64,000 nt of DNA from Blastochloris sulfoviridis (GCF_008630065.1 NZ_VWPL01000006.1:1-64000), one strand, 5' to 3'; shown: positions 44,980-54,420, counted from the first letter of the stretch. The notes: a model not told the origin generated them from the letters alone. Translations and numbers: made by a program.

Positions 44980-46364
44980 TACGGCCCGCAGGTGCAGTTC
45001 GCAGCATGGGCGGCGAGGATGCCGTCCAGTGTGGCGTTGAACGCCCGCGACAGGCGGTCGGCACCGGCCTCGGCCTCGGCCAGCCACGCCTCCACCTCGA
45101 TCGCCGACAGCGCGTCGGCCGCCGCCGGATCGAGTTGCGTGCCGGCCCGCGCCGCCACTGCCAGCGTGGCGAGGGCGGAACCGGCGGCCGGCGCCTCGGG
45201 CGCCAGCAGGCCCGCATCGATGGCGGCGCGGCGGGCGCGGGCGGCGAGGTCGTCGAGCGAGCTCGGCCCGGGACTCGCTTCTGACCTGGCGCCAGTCCCG
45301 CCGGTCCCGCCGCCGGCCGCGACAACCGCCGTGACGTCGCCCAGGTCGGCCGGGGCCGAGCGGGCCCTGGCGGCCGCGCCGCGAATGGCGGCAAGCCGGC
45401 GTTCCACCGGGGCGAACGCCCGCCGATAGGCCGCCACCACCCCGGCGGCGCCGGTGCACAGCGTCGGCACCGCCCGCTGCTTCATGTACTGGTCGAGTTC
45501 GAGAATGGTCCGCGCGGCGGTGTAGAGCAGCGGATTGCGGGCGAGCTCGGGGTCGCCGCCGCGGCGCGATGCGATGCTCGCGGCGATGCGGATCGGCGCG
45601 CCGGCCGCGCCGCGCGCCGGCTTGGCCGGGCGGAAACGCAGCCCCCCCGCCGGCAGGTCCGGATTGCCCTTGCGCATCGCCTCCGAGACCCGGCGCAGCT
45701 CGGCCAGCGCGCCGGTCCGCAGCCCCTCCAGCGCCGCGTGATAGGCGCCGGGGCAATCCCGCACCGTCCAGGCGAAATCGCCCCCGGCCGGCGGCTGGCC
45801 CTGGACGCGGGCATCGACCAGCACCCGGCCGGTGGCCTGCCCCGCCGGCCCCGGATCGGCCGAGCGCACTTGCAGCGGCAGCAGCATGCGGGCGCCCGGC
45901 GCCAGCGAGCGCACCTCGGCGCGGACCAGGGCGCCGTCCACCCGCCACGGGCCGGACGGGTCGGCGCGGGCGCCGTCGAGCTGGGCGGTGACGGCGATGC
46001 GGGCGAGTGGCACCGTCCCGCGATTGGTGAGGGCGATGCGCAGCGTGCGCGTCACGCCCGGCGCAACCGCCTTGCCGGCCGCGATCGACGCGTCGCTCGG
46101 CACCACCTCAATGGCGAGCCCCGGCGGCAGCGCGGCAGGCGCCGGCTGGCCCGACGCCGCCGATTTGCCCGGCTCCGTGGATTTGCCCGGCGGCAGCAGA
46201 TTGGCCGGCGGCGCCGTCGGCATCGACGGCATGCCCACGGCCTCGTCGATCATCCGGCCGACATCGGGCGGCGCAGATTTCGGAGCCTGCGGGACAGAGT
46301 CTTGGGCAATCGCGGCCGTAACGGACCCGAAGACGACCGCGGCGAGCAGGGATTGGAGAAGCAT
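44979..46364 (-). CDS. Exported hypothetical protein, Ala/Pro-rich
   Basis: A 461-residue protein with a signal peptide at 1–20 (LLQSLLAAVVFGSVTAAIAQD). Then comes a disordered Pro/Ala/Gly stretch (about 22–80), a beta-rich immunoglobulin-like region (about 82–185; TRTLRIALTNRGTVPLARI is typical of DUF11/CARDB-like domains), and a helical C-terminal half with few cysteines (DCPG, TLCTG and the end NCTCGP). I do not recognise the full-length family. The periplasm or envelope is likely. The stop codon abuts a family A repeat. Confidence 0.7.
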   Translation of the reverse strand: MLLQSLLAAVVFGSVTAAIAQDSVPQAPKSAPPDVGRMIDEAVGMPSMPTAPPANLLPPGKSTEPGKSAASGQPAPAALPPGLAIEVVPSDASIAAGKAVAPGVTRTLRIALTNRGTVPLARIAVTAQLDGARADPSGPWRVDGALVRAEVRSLAPGARMLLPLQVRSADPGPAGQATGRVLVDARVQGQPPAGGDFAWTVRDCPGAYHAALEGLRTGALAELRRVSEAMRKGNPDLPAGGLRFRPAKPARGAAGAPIRIAASIASRRGGDPELARNPLLYTAARTILELDQYMKQRAVPTLCTGAAGVVAAYRRAFAPVERRLAAIRGAAARARSAPADLGDVTAVVAAGGGTGGTGARSEASPGPSSLDDLAARARRAAIDAGLLAPEAPAAGSALATLAVAARAGTQLDPAAADALSAIEVEAWLAEAEAGADRLSRAFNATLDGILAAHAANCTCGP

Positions 46365-46394
46365 GGCGGTGGTGTCGGCGTGAACACGGTTGGA

Positions 46395-46426
46395 CGGCAG
46401 GCGGAACAGGCGGCAGGCGGAACAGG
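46395..46426. repeat. 16-bp tandem duplication
   Basis: Two exact copies of CGGCAGGCGGAACAGG lie at 46395–46410 and 46411–46426, 30 bases upstream of the exported hypothetical gene. It is within a 293-base gap that otherwise holds only the hairpin at 46630. Confidence 0.95.
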
Positions 46427-46629
46427 CAGCAGACGCTGGCGACGCGGATCAGGCCCGATCAGCCGGACCACGATCACCTCGGCCTCGAAATTGGGCAAGG
46501 CCCAACTTGAACTCGGCACTGTCTGCAACCCGACCTGACCCGAGATCGCCCAGCCCCCTGGGCCGCTCTCCTTCCGGGCCGAGGCCGGATTTCCGGCAAC
46601 CGTCCTGCGACAGTCCGCCCCCACAGGAA

Positions 46630-46652
46630 ATTCCGGCCCTTCTGGCCGGATT
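46630..46652 (-). terminator. Hairpin after the AsmA-family gene
   Basis: TCCGGCC (46632–46638) pairs with GGCCGGA (46644–46650), flanked by A/T pairs, six bases past the stop on the minus strand, followed by AATTTCC. A weak intrinsic terminator is likely. Confidence 0.55.
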
Positions 46653-46657
46653 TCGGA

Positions 46658-48508
46658 TCAGGGCGTGTCCGAGGCCAGCCCGCCTGCGCCCTCCACCGCC
46701 GGCACCGCGCCATTGGCGGCGGTGCTCGGCCCGGCTGCGGCGGGCTCGTCGCGGCGAACCGCGCGCTCCAGCAGCGGCGCAGCGGCGCCCGAACGGCGAA
46801 TCAGGCTTTCGGCGTCCGGCACCACCGAGGGGCTGTCCCACGGGCCGCGGATGATGAACGGCAGCTCGAACCCCGCCCCGGCGGCCCGGACCAGCCCGGC
46901 GTTGCCCTTGAGGTCCAGCGTGCGCTCGCCGACCGAGGCAGTGCCGAACACTACCACCCGCACCGCCGGTCCTTCCATCACCACGTCATCGCAGGTGGCG
47001 ACGCCATCGGTCACCCGGACCTGGACGGCCAGCCGGTTGAACGCCGTGCGGCCGCCGCGCAGATCGCCGGTGCCGGCCAGCGGCCGCTTCTCGATGCGGC
47101 GCAGGATCTGCTCGATATTGACGCCGGTCAGCGCGCCGGCGCCGGCATTGACCTTGACCTCGCCGGTGAGGCTGCGGGCCATCGCCGCCGGGCTCGCGCC
47201 CTGCCCTGCCAGGCCGACCACCAGGGCGCCGCGGCCCTCGAACCGGCGCGCGCCGAACAGGGTCTGGCCGAACCGGTCGAGATCGATATCGCTGGCGACG
47301 GCGTCGACCCGAAGCTCCACGCCCTCCGGATTCGAGGCGAGCTCCAGAGTGCCGCGCAGCATGCCGTCGAACGCCTCCGCCTCGCCCAGCGTCAGCGACA
47401 GCCGGCCGCCGCGCAGCAGCACGGCACCTGCGGCGTGGCCGAGGCTCGCCTGCCCGAAGACGATGCGCCCGGCCGACAGGCGAATGTCGGCATTGGCGGC
47501 GGTGAGAGCCGAGGTGTCGAAGCGGTCGCTGTTCCAGCCGCCGGTGCGGCGGGGAGCGACGTCGACGATATAGGGGGTGAGCGTCAGCGTCTCCGCCGCC
47601 AGCGTGCCCTGCACGATCGGCTGGCCGTTCTCGAAGCGCACGGTCAGACCGCCCTCGGCGCGGTTGCCGTCGAGTTCGAGGCTGGCGTCGCGCAGCGCGA
47701 ACTGGCGGCCCGACACCGCGAGGTCGCCCTTCAGGGCGAAGCGGCCGAGCCCGCCGCGGACCACCGGGTCGAGATCGAACCAGGCGAGCGCCGTGCGCAG
47801 CGCGCTGCTGTCGGCTGCCACGGCTCCTTCGAGCTGAAGCGTGCGGTTGAAGACGGCGTGCCCGTCGAAGGCCAGGGTGGCGGCGGGCGCGGTCATCTTG
47901 AAGCGGACCGCCGAGCGGGCGCCGCGGGCAAAGGCGGCGGCATCGCCGATCGACAGATAGGCCTCGATCGGCTCGTCGCGCAGCCGCATGGTGCCGGACA
48001 GCGTGATTGCCGTGGAGCCGTGCTCGATTTCGGCGGTGACGTCCTCGAGCCGCTCGATGGCGCCATCGGGCCCGTCGATGTCGATCCGCCCGCCATTGAT
48101 GCGGATGTCCGGCGCCGAGCCGCCGGGGGCGGCCGGCACCAGCGGACCGCCGGCGACGGACCAGGTGATCTCGGGCTGATCGAGCACCAGCTCGTCAACC
48201 TCGACGCGGCCGGACAGGAGCGGCAGCAGCTTCAGCGTGGCGGTGAGGCTCGGCGCCGTGAAGGTGGCGGGCCCCTCGCCGCGCATCGCGACATCCTCGA
48301 ACAGGGCCGCCGGGCGCGGCCAGGCCACCACCCGCAGATTGCCCGCCGCAAACGAGCGGCCGGCATCCCGGCCGAGCGCGGAGAACACGGCTGCGTGGAC
48401 GTCCTGGTTGCTGACCGCCACGCGCAGGACGACGGCGCCAACCACCAGCACACCGGCGAAGCCGGCGAGCGCAAAGGCGACAGACTTGGCCAGGGATCGC
48501 GCGGTCAC
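46658..48508 (-). CDS. AsmA-family envelope protein
   Basis: A protein of about 616 residues. A single N-terminal membrane anchor (SVAFALAGFAGVLVVGAVVLRVAV) is followed by a long beta-rich periplasmic part with AsmA features: FTAPSLTATLKLLPLLSGRVEVDELVLDQPEI near the start, and the C-terminal AsmA-like pattern NAGAGALTGVNIEQILRRIEKRPLAGTGDLRGG. Relatives bridge the envelope and affect lipid transport and outer-membrane assembly. The start is uncertain: the frame opens with TTG at 48583, and GTG codons at 48535, 48517 and 48508 are alternatives. I use 48508, just before the anchor. Confidence 0.82.
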   Translation of the reverse strand: MTARSLAKSVAFALAGFAGVLVVGAVVLRVAVSNQDVHAAVFSALGRDAGRSFAAGNLRVVAWPRPAALFEDVAMRGEGPATFTAPSLTATLKLLPLLSGRVEVDELVLDQPEITWSVAGGPLVPAAPGGSAPDIRINGGRIDIDGPDGAIERLEDVTAEIEHGSTAITLSGTMRLRDEPIEAYLSIGDAAAFARGARSAVRFKMTAPAATLAFDGHAVFNRTLQLEGAVAADSSALRTALAWFDLDPVVRGGLGRFALKGDLAVSGRQFALRDASLELDGNRAEGGLTVRFENGQPIVQGTLAAETLTLTPYIVDVAPRRTGGWNSDRFDTSALTAANADIRLSAGRIVFGQASLGHAAGAVLLRGGRLSLTLGEAEAFDGMLRGTLELASNPEGVELRVDAVASDIDLDRFGQTLFGARRFEGRGALVVGLAGQGASPAAMARSLTGEVKVNAGAGALTGVNIEQILRRIEKRPLAGTGDLRGGRTAFNRLAVQVRVTDGVATCDDVVMEGPAVRVVVFGTASVGERTLDLKGNAGLVRAAGAGFELPFIIRGPWDSPSVVPDAESLIRRSGAAAPLLERAVRRDEPAAAGPSTAANGAVPAVEGAGGLASDTP

Positions 48509-48645
48509 GGCAGCCACACCAAAATGAGGAGGCACCGGCGGGTGCAGTGCGGCGACTGTGGCGGCGCTCTGTGACGCTTTCAAGGCTCGAAACGGTCGCG
48601 AATCAGGCCTTTGCGGGCATCCTCCCGGCCGTCATCCCCAAACGG

Positions 48646-49776
48646 TCATCCTCCGACGTGCACGCGGCGATAGCGCCGGCCGAGGCTGGTCAGCACCTCG
48701 TAGCCAATGGTGCCGGCAGCCTCGGCATAGTCGTCGACGCCGAAGCGCTCCGACAGCAGCGCGATGGTGTCGCCGCGCTGCACGGCATCGGCGGGCGCGT
48801 CGGTCACGTCGAAGGCGGCGAGATCCATCGAGATGCGCCCGACCAGCGGGCAGGCCACCTCGCCGGCGTATCCCAGCACGCGCGCGCCCGGCCGCGCCGA
48901 GGCGGCGCGCAGCAGGCCGTCGGCATAGCCGGCCGAGACCACGGCGATACGGCGGGTGGCGGGTGCCGTCCAGCGGGCGCCATAGCCCACCGTCTCGCCG
49001 GGCGGCACGGTGCGGGCCTGGATGACGCGCAGATCGAGCCGCACCACCGGGCGCATCGGGTTCGCGGTCCAGGGCGTCGGATTGCCGCCATAGAGCGCGT
49101 AGCCGGGGCGCGCGAGGTCGAAATGCGCCTCCGGCCCCAGGAACACGCCGGCCGAATTGGCGAGCGAGGCCGGCACGCCGGGAAACAGCGCCCGCACCTC
49201 GCGAAACAGCGCGACCTGGCGCGCCGTCATCGGGTGGTCCTTCTCGTCGGCGCAGGCGAAGTGGCTCATCACCAGCGAGACCGGCGGCCGGCCGCGCGGC
49301 CTGAGCGCCAGCGCGCGGGCCTCCTCCGGCCGCAGGCCCAGCCGGTTCATGCCGGTGTCGAGGTGGAGGGCCGCGCCCTCGCCCCAGCCGCTGCGGGCGA
49401 CGAACGCCTCCCATTCGGCCAGCTCGCCGAGATCGCCGATCACCGGCCGCAGGCGGGCGGCGGCGAACGCTTCGGCGGCGCCATGCGGCAGGCCGTTCAG
49501 CACATAGATCGCGGCGTCCGGCACGGCGGCGCGCAAGGCCCGGCCTTCCGCCGCCAGCGCCACGAAGAAGGTGGTGCAGCCGGCTGAGCGCAGCGCCCGG
49601 CCGGCCTCGGCGGCGCCGCAGCCATAGGCATCGGCCTTGACCACGCCGGCGCACTGGGCCGGCGCGAGGCGCGCCGCCAGCGCGCGCCAATTGGCGACGA
49701 GGGCGGCAAGATCGACGGTGAGGACGCCACCGGCGAGGTCGGGGGCGCCGATGGGGAGAGGCTGTGCGGCAGGCAT
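48646..49776 (-). CDS. alr: Alanine racemase
   Basis: A 376-residue PLP enzyme interconverting L- and D-alanine for peptidoglycan. PLP Lys47 is in GVVKADAYGCG, the catalytic Tyr lies in VGYGARW, and LDTGMNRLG and GRISMDLAAFDVTD are standard. In related genomes I recall alr near replicative helicase dnaB and radA; here it is flanked by AsmA and a metallophosphoesterase. Confidence 0.95.
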   Translation of the reverse strand: MPAAQPLPIGAPDLAGGVLTVDLAALVANWRALAARLAPAQCAGVVKADAYGCGAAEAGRALRSAGCTTFFVALAAEGRALRAAVPDAAIYVLNGLPHGAAEAFAAARLRPVIGDLGELAEWEAFVARSGWGEGAALHLDTGMNRLGLRPEEARALALRPRGRPPVSLVMSHFACADEKDHPMTARQVALFREVRALFPGVPASLANSAGVFLGPEAHFDLARPGYALYGGNPTPWTANPMRPVVRLDLRVIQARTVPPGETVGYGARWTAPATRRIAVVSAGYADGLLRAASARPGARVLGYAGEVACPLVGRISMDLAAFDVTDAPADAVQRGDTIALLSERFGVDDYAEAAGTIGYEVLTSLGRRYRRVHVGG

Positions 49777-49878
49777 GGCGGACTCGGAAACGGAAAACTC
49801 CAGTCTAGCAGACCGAATCGCCCGTGAACCTCTGCGAATGCCGGCCGGCAGCGTGGCGCCTGCTTCAGAGGACCGCCT

Positions 49879-51639
49879 TCAGAGGATCGCCGCCGCCGCC
49901 GCGACCGGCTCGCCGGCAATGACGATGCGCTCCGGCTCCAGAAGGTCGAGGCCGCCGTCCGCCCCGTCGGCGAGGGTGTGGATCAGGAAATGGGTCGGCT
50001 TGTCGTCCGTCGCCTCCATCACCGGCGACGGCGCCGAGACGATGCGCAGGCTGCCGCAGGCGCCGATCCAGTCGATGTGGCGGTGGCCGTGCATCACCAC
50101 CGCGCCGGGCAGGATCCGCTGCAGGCGGCGCACGAACCAGCTGCCATTGACCAGGGCGGTGCCGATGCGCTCGGAGAGCTGCTTTGCCGGCATCGGATAT
50201 TCCACCACGTGGTGATGGAGGCCGACCAGCCAGCGGGCGGCGGGATAGTGCGCCTTCGCAATCTCGATGCCGCGCACCTGCGCCACCGACACCAGCCCCA
50301 GCGCGTTGGTGAAGGAGAAATGGGTGTCGGCGTTCGAATCGAGCAGGATGAGGCCGAGGCCGTCCTCGGTATCGGGCGGGTAGACCAGCGGGAACAGGCC
50401 GGCCCACAGATCGGCCATCGCCAGAATGTGGCGCAGCGTGCCGGTGTCGGCGAACTCGCGCATCGCCGCGCGGTGCGGCGCAAGGGCCTCCTCCAGCGTC
50501 GGGCCGATCCGCCCGGCCGCGACATCGACGACGCGCACGCGCCCGCCCTGCACCGCCGCCATGGCCGAGATGGTGCGCAACTGGCGCAGCCGCTTGTTGG
50601 GGCTGAACGGCATGTCGAGCCGGGCGGGGTTGGCGCGGTCGACGACATTGACGTCGTGGTTGCCCGGCAGGATCAGCAGCCGTTCGGCCAGCGCCGGATA
50701 AAGCGCGAGCGCGTCGAAGAACTCGGCCCACTCGGCCGAGCGGCCGGCGTCGGTGACGTCGCCGGTCACCAGCACCACGTCGAGCGGCTGGGCGGCGTGG
50801 AGGGCGTCGAGGCGGGCCAGCGCGTGGCGCACCCGGTCGTTGCCGCGCGAGCCGGCGCGGCCGGACTCGAGGCGGAAGCCGTAGCGCTCGCCGACCGTGT
50901 GGATGTCCGACAGATGGGCGATGCGCCAGCGCCGCCGCCCCGGTTCGGGCGGCTGGGCGAAGCGGATGTCGCGCGGCTGGGCCATCGTCGCGTCGGCGAA
51001 GCCCCATACCAGCGCGGCCGCGGCGAAATAGCCGACGATCAGCACGAAGCCGTTGGCCAGCGCGGCGAGCGCCAGTTGGCCGGGCATGGCGAGGTCGGCT
51101 GCGGTGCCGACCCAGCGGGTCTGGGGCCACACCAGCATCGCCAGCAGCGCCGCCGGCACCGCGACCGCGAGGCCGGCAACCGCGGCGATGGCCGCGCGCA
51201 GCGCCGCCCGGCGCTCGGCGCTCGCCGTCGCGGCCAGCAGGGATTCGGCGAGCTGGCGCAGCGCCTCGCGGGCCATGGCATAGACCGGCTGCACCGCCAG
51301 CGAATTGAGCGCCCAGAAATTGTGCTCGGCCATCCTTATCAGCCGCGTGCCGCCATACCAGCCGAGTGCGACGACGCCGGCCAGCAGCAGCGCCGAGCCC
51401 AGCCCCGACAGCGCATAGGCCAGCTTGGCCGACACCGTGGACAGCCAGATCGAGGCGAGAAGCGGCGCCAGCCCGAGCAGCAGGGCCGGCGCGCCGATCA
51501 AGAGCACCCAGGTGAGGGCCAGCTTGGGCAGGCTGATCTCCGCCAGCAGGGAGCCGGCGAGCGAAAGCAGCGAGCGCTGCTTGGTGCTCGATGCGTCGTC
51601 CTCGGCATCGCCCTGCCGCGGGTCGATGATGGCCGCCAT
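49879..51639 (-). CDS. Membrane-anchored calcineurin-like metallophosphoesterase
   Basis: A protein of about 586 residues. Four membrane segments lie in the first 210 residues. A phosphoesterase domain follows with the full metal set: HLSDIH, VTGDVTDAG, LPGNHDVN, LHHHVVEYPM and MHGHRHIDW. Substrate unknown; the cytoplasmic catalytic domain tethered by four helices suggests lipid or nucleotide substrates at the membrane. I prefer ATG 51639 (GGGGTG before it) over ATG 51672, which sits within a family B repeat end. Confidence 0.82.
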   Translation of the reverse strand: MAAIIDPRQGDAEDDASSTKQRSLLSLAGSLLAEISLPKLALTWVLLIGAPALLLGLAPLLASIWLSTVSAKLAYALSGLGSALLLAGVVALGWYGGTRLIRMAEHNFWALNSLAVQPVYAMAREALRQLAESLLAATASAERRAALRAAIAAVAGLAVAVPAALLAMLVWPQTRWVGTAADLAMPGQLALAALANGFVLIVGYFAAAALVWGFADATMAQPRDIRFAQPPEPGRRRWRIAHLSDIHTVGERYGFRLESGRAGSRGNDRVRHALARLDALHAAQPLDVVLVTGDVTDAGRSAEWAEFFDALALYPALAERLLILPGNHDVNVVDRANPARLDMPFSPNKRLRQLRTISAMAAVQGGRVRVVDVAAGRIGPTLEEALAPHRAAMREFADTGTLRHILAMADLWAGLFPLVYPPDTEDGLGLILLDSNADTHFSFTNALGLVSVAQVRGIEIAKAHYPAARWLVGLHHHVVEYPMPAKQLSERIGTALVNGSWFVRRLQRILPGAVVMHGHRHIDWIGACGSLRIVSAPSPVMEATDDKPTHFLIHTLADGADGGLDLLEPERIVIAGEPVAAAAAIL

Positions 51640-51660
51640 ATGCACCCCGCTGTGATCGTA

Positions 51661-51690
51661 TCGCGTTGTCATACGGTTTCCGGCCGATCG
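51661..51690. repeat. Family B end unit
   Basis: GTTGTCATACGGTTTCCGGC then CGATCGCC: one end of the family B element, overlapping the alternative start codon of the metallophosphoesterase gene. Confidence 0.7.
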
Positions 51691-51726
51691 CCTCGGAACA
51701 ACCGCTTGCCGGGAGCCGCACTCTCT

Positions 51727-51878
51727 TTCCCTCTCCCCTTGTGGGAGAGGGTGCCGAGCGATCTAAGATCGCGAGGCGGGTGAGGGGTGACTCTTCCAGC
51801 GTGCATCCACATGCACCCCTCACCCGGCTCGACCTCGCTTCGCTCGGTCGCGCCACCCTCTCCCACAAGGGGAGAGGG
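51727..51878. repeat. Dispersed large palindromic element, family C, copy 2
   Basis: It starts CCCTCTCCCCTTGTGGGAGA and ends CCCACAAGGGGAGAGGG, with inner GGGTGAGGGGT and ACCCCTCACCC arms, like 26123–26273 but in opposite internal order. It lies between the GntP transporter and the phosphoesterase gene and would form a large cruciform or RNA hairpin. Confidence 0.92.
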
Positions 51879-51913
51879 AAGAAAGAAACCGAGCCGATCA
51901 CCCGCAAATCGCA

Positions 51914-53368
51914 TCAGAACGAGCCGAACACCGTGCCGAGGCCGATGACGGCGGCGAGCGCCAGCACGGCGCCGACGATGCCGACCATGACGATGTCGAG
52001 ATAGCCGTCCTTGTGGGTGGTGCCGCACACCGCGAGCAGCGTCACCACCGCGCCATTGTGCGGCAGGCTGTCGAGCGTGCCCGAGCCGATCACCGCCACC
52101 CGGTGCAGCAGCGCCGGATCGATGCCGAGTTCGGCTGCGAGCTTCATGTAGGTCGCGCCCAGCGCGTCGAGGGCAATGGTCATGCCGCCGGACGCCGAGC
52201 CGGTGAGCGCGGCCAGGATGTTGGTGGAGGCGGCGAGCGACACCAGCGGCCCGCCCTGGATCGACAGCACCCAGTCGCGCACCATCTCGAACGCCGGCAG
52301 CGCCGCCACCACCGCGCCGAAGCCGACGAGGCTCGCCACGCTCAGCACCGGCAGCACCGAGGCGTTGGCGCCGGCGTCCATGGTGGCGCGCAGTTCGGTC
52401 AGGCGGCGGACATTGAGGACGATCGCCACCAGGATGGCGGACGCGAGCGCCACCGCCACCGACCACACGCCGCCCACCGCCGACAGCGAGGTCGAGCCGA
52501 AGCGCGGCTCGGCGAGGAAGGCGAGATCGAGCCGCGGCAGCACCACGAGCGACATCAGGAGGTTCACCAGCACCACCACGGCGAGCGGCGCGAAGGCCAC
52601 CGCCACCGGCGGGCCGGCCGCGGCGTGGCTGCCGCGATTGATCTCGGCCGGGTCGAACTCGCGGGCGGTGGTGGCGCGCTCGCGCACCACCAGATCGTCG
52701 GCCGCATCATCGACGCTGAGCGGCCGCGCCGTGCCGAACCCCTCGCCGCGGCGGCGCGCCGCGGCCTCCATGCGCGCCAGCCACCACAGGCCGAAGCCCA
52801 GCATGATGGCGGAGGCGATGATGCCGAGCCCCGGCGCCGCGAACGGCGTGGTGCCGAAGAACGGCATCGGGATGGCGTTCTGGATCGAGGGCGTGCCGGG
52901 CATCGCCGACATGGTGAAGGTGGAGGTGCCGAGCGCGATGGCGGCGGGCATCAGCCGGCGCGGAATATTGGCCGCGCGGAACAGCGCCTCGGCCATCGGC
53001 GCCAGCACGAAGAAGGCGACGAACAGGCTGACGCCGCCATAGGTGACGAGCGCACCGGCCAGCACCACCGCCAGCACGGCGCGCTGCGGCCCCATCTTCT
53101 CGGTCATGAAGCGGGCAATGGTGGTCACCGAGCCCGAATCGTCCATCAGCTTGCCGAACAGGGCACCGAGCAGGAACAGCGGAAAGAACTGGGCGATGAA
53201 ACCCGCCGCGCTGCCCATGAAGGTCTGGGTCCAGTGCGCCAGAAGCGGCTCCGACGAGAAGGCCGCGGCGATGAGCGCGGCCGCCGGGGCCAGCAGCAGC
53301 ACGCTCCAGCCGCGAAACGCCAGGAAGATGAGAAGGCCGAGGCCGACCAGGATACCGAGGAGACCCAT
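51914..53368 (-). CDS. GntP-family transporter
   Basis: A 484-residue permease with about 12 helices. Family segments include FFPLFLLGALFGKLMDDSGS, LVTYGGVSLFVAFFVLAPMAEALF, ALGTSTFTMSAMPGTPSIQNAIP and ALTGSASGGMTIALDALG. GntP-type carriers move gluconate, 3-hydroxybutyrate and similar acids. It starts two bases after the patatin stop, so the two form an operon. I recall patatin genes next to 3-hydroxybutyrate dehydrogenase in related bacteria, so hydroxybutyrate transport is a reasonable guess. No dehydrogenase is present here. Confidence 0.88.
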   Translation of the reverse strand: MGLLGILVGLGLLIFLAFRGWSVLLLAPAAALIAAAFSSEPLLAHWTQTFMGSAAGFIAQFFPLFLLGALFGKLMDDSGSVTTIARFMTEKMGPQRAVLAVVLAGALVTYGGVSLFVAFFVLAPMAEALFRAANIPRRLMPAAIALGTSTFTMSAMPGTPSIQNAIPMPFFGTTPFAAPGLGIIASAIMLGFGLWWLARMEAAARRRGEGFGTARPLSVDDAADDLVVRERATTAREFDPAEINRGSHAAAGPPVAVAFAPLAVVVLVNLLMSLVVLPRLDLAFLAEPRFGSTSLSAVGGVWSVAVALASAILVAIVLNVRRLTELRATMDAGANASVLPVLSVASLVGFGAVVAALPAFEMVRDWVLSIQGGPLVSLAASTNILAALTGSASGGMTIALDALGATYMKLAAELGIDPALLHRVAVIGSGTLDSLPHNGAVVTLLAVCGTTHKDGYLDIVMVGIVGAVLALAAVIGLGTVFGSF

Positions 53369-53370
53369 GG

Positions 53371-54420
53371 TCAGACGCCCTCGAGCAGCGCGTCGAGGTT
53401 CACAGACGAGGTGACGCCGATCTTGTCGCCGTCCGTCTCCAGGAAGGCGTCCGCCGCGCGGCGGCCCTCGTCGAGCAGCATGCTCAGGAATTCCCACTCG
53501 GCATTGAGCTTGGAGGAATAGCCGAGCGAGCCCATGATCTCGTTGCGCACCATGTGGATGCGCATCTTCGCCCACTGCGCCCCCTCGCAATTGCCGGGGT
53601 CGGCGACCTGGCGCAGCATGGCGATCATGCGCAGCTCCTTCAGCAGCACGGCGTTGAAGGAGACCTCGTTCAGCCGGTTGAGGATGTCGCGGGCGGAATT
53701 CGGCGTGCCCGGCCGCTCGACCGGATTGATGGGGATCAGGATGGTGTCGTCGGAGTCGAGCTCGCGCACCAGCGGCGTCATGGTCGGGTTGCCGGAATAG
53801 CCGCCGTCCCAATAGGGCTCGCCGTCGATCTCCACCGCCTGGAACAGCGTCGGCAGGCAGGCCGAGGCCATCAGCACGTCCGGGGTGATCTCGCCATTGC
53901 GGAACACCCGGCCGCGGCCGGTGCGCACATTGGTGGCGGTGATGAACAGGCGGATCGGCGAGGTCTTCAGCCGCTCGAAGTCGATCAGCTCCTCCAGGAT
54001 GCCGCGCAACGGGTTGTTGCCGCCGGGATTGAGGTCGTAGGGCGAATAGAGCCGCGACATCAGATCCATGACCACGAACATCGGCGACGTGTCGATCGAC
54101 CAGCGGCCGAGCAGCCGGTCGAGCGGGCTGCGCTGGAACGGGCTGAAGCGCGCCGCGTCCGACACCCGCTTCCAGAACGCCGCCAGCGCCGCGCGGGCGC
54201 CCTCCGCGCCGCCGGCGGCGTAGCCGTCGGCCAGCACGGCGGCGTTCATCGCCCCGGCAGAGGTGCCGGAGATGCCGTCGATCTTCAGCCAGGGCTCCTC
54301 CAGCAGCCGGTCGAGCACGCCCCAGGTGAAGGCGCCATGCGCCCCGCCGCCCTGCAGCGCCAAGTCGATCAGTTGCTGCTTGCGCCGGGTTGTCGTCTCA
54401 CGGCTCTCGGCGGCTGACAT
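53371..54420 (-). CDS. Patatin-like phospholipase with DUF3734 region
   Basis: A 349-residue patatin-family hydrolase. It has LALQGGGAHGAFTWGVLD (oxyanion loop), the GTSAG nucleophile elbow and the DGGYSGNP aspartate. The C-terminal part (FNAVLLKELRMIAMLRQ … MIHMVRNEIMGSLGYSSKLN-like) matches DUF3734. ATG 54420 has an excellent GGAGGG. It is transcribed with the GntP transporter. Relatives may release hydroxyalkanoate or fatty-acid units; substrate unknown. Confidence 0.88.
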   Translation of the reverse strand: MSAAESRETTTRRKQQLIDLALQGGGAHGAFTWGVLDRLLEEPWLKIDGISGTSAGAMNAAVLADGYAAGGAEGARAALAAFWKRVSDAARFSPFQRSPLDRLLGRWSIDTSPMFVVMDLMSRLYSPYDLNPGGNNPLRGILEELIDFERLKTSPIRLFITATNVRTGRGRVFRNGEITPDVLMASACLPTLFQAVEIDGEPYWDGGYSGNPTMTPLVRELDSDDTILIPINPVERPGTPNSARDILNRLNEVSFNAVLLKELRMIAMLRQVADPGNCEGAQWAKMRIHMVRNEIMGSLGYSSKLNAEWEFLSMLLDEGRRAADAFLETDGDKIGVTSSVNLDALLEGV

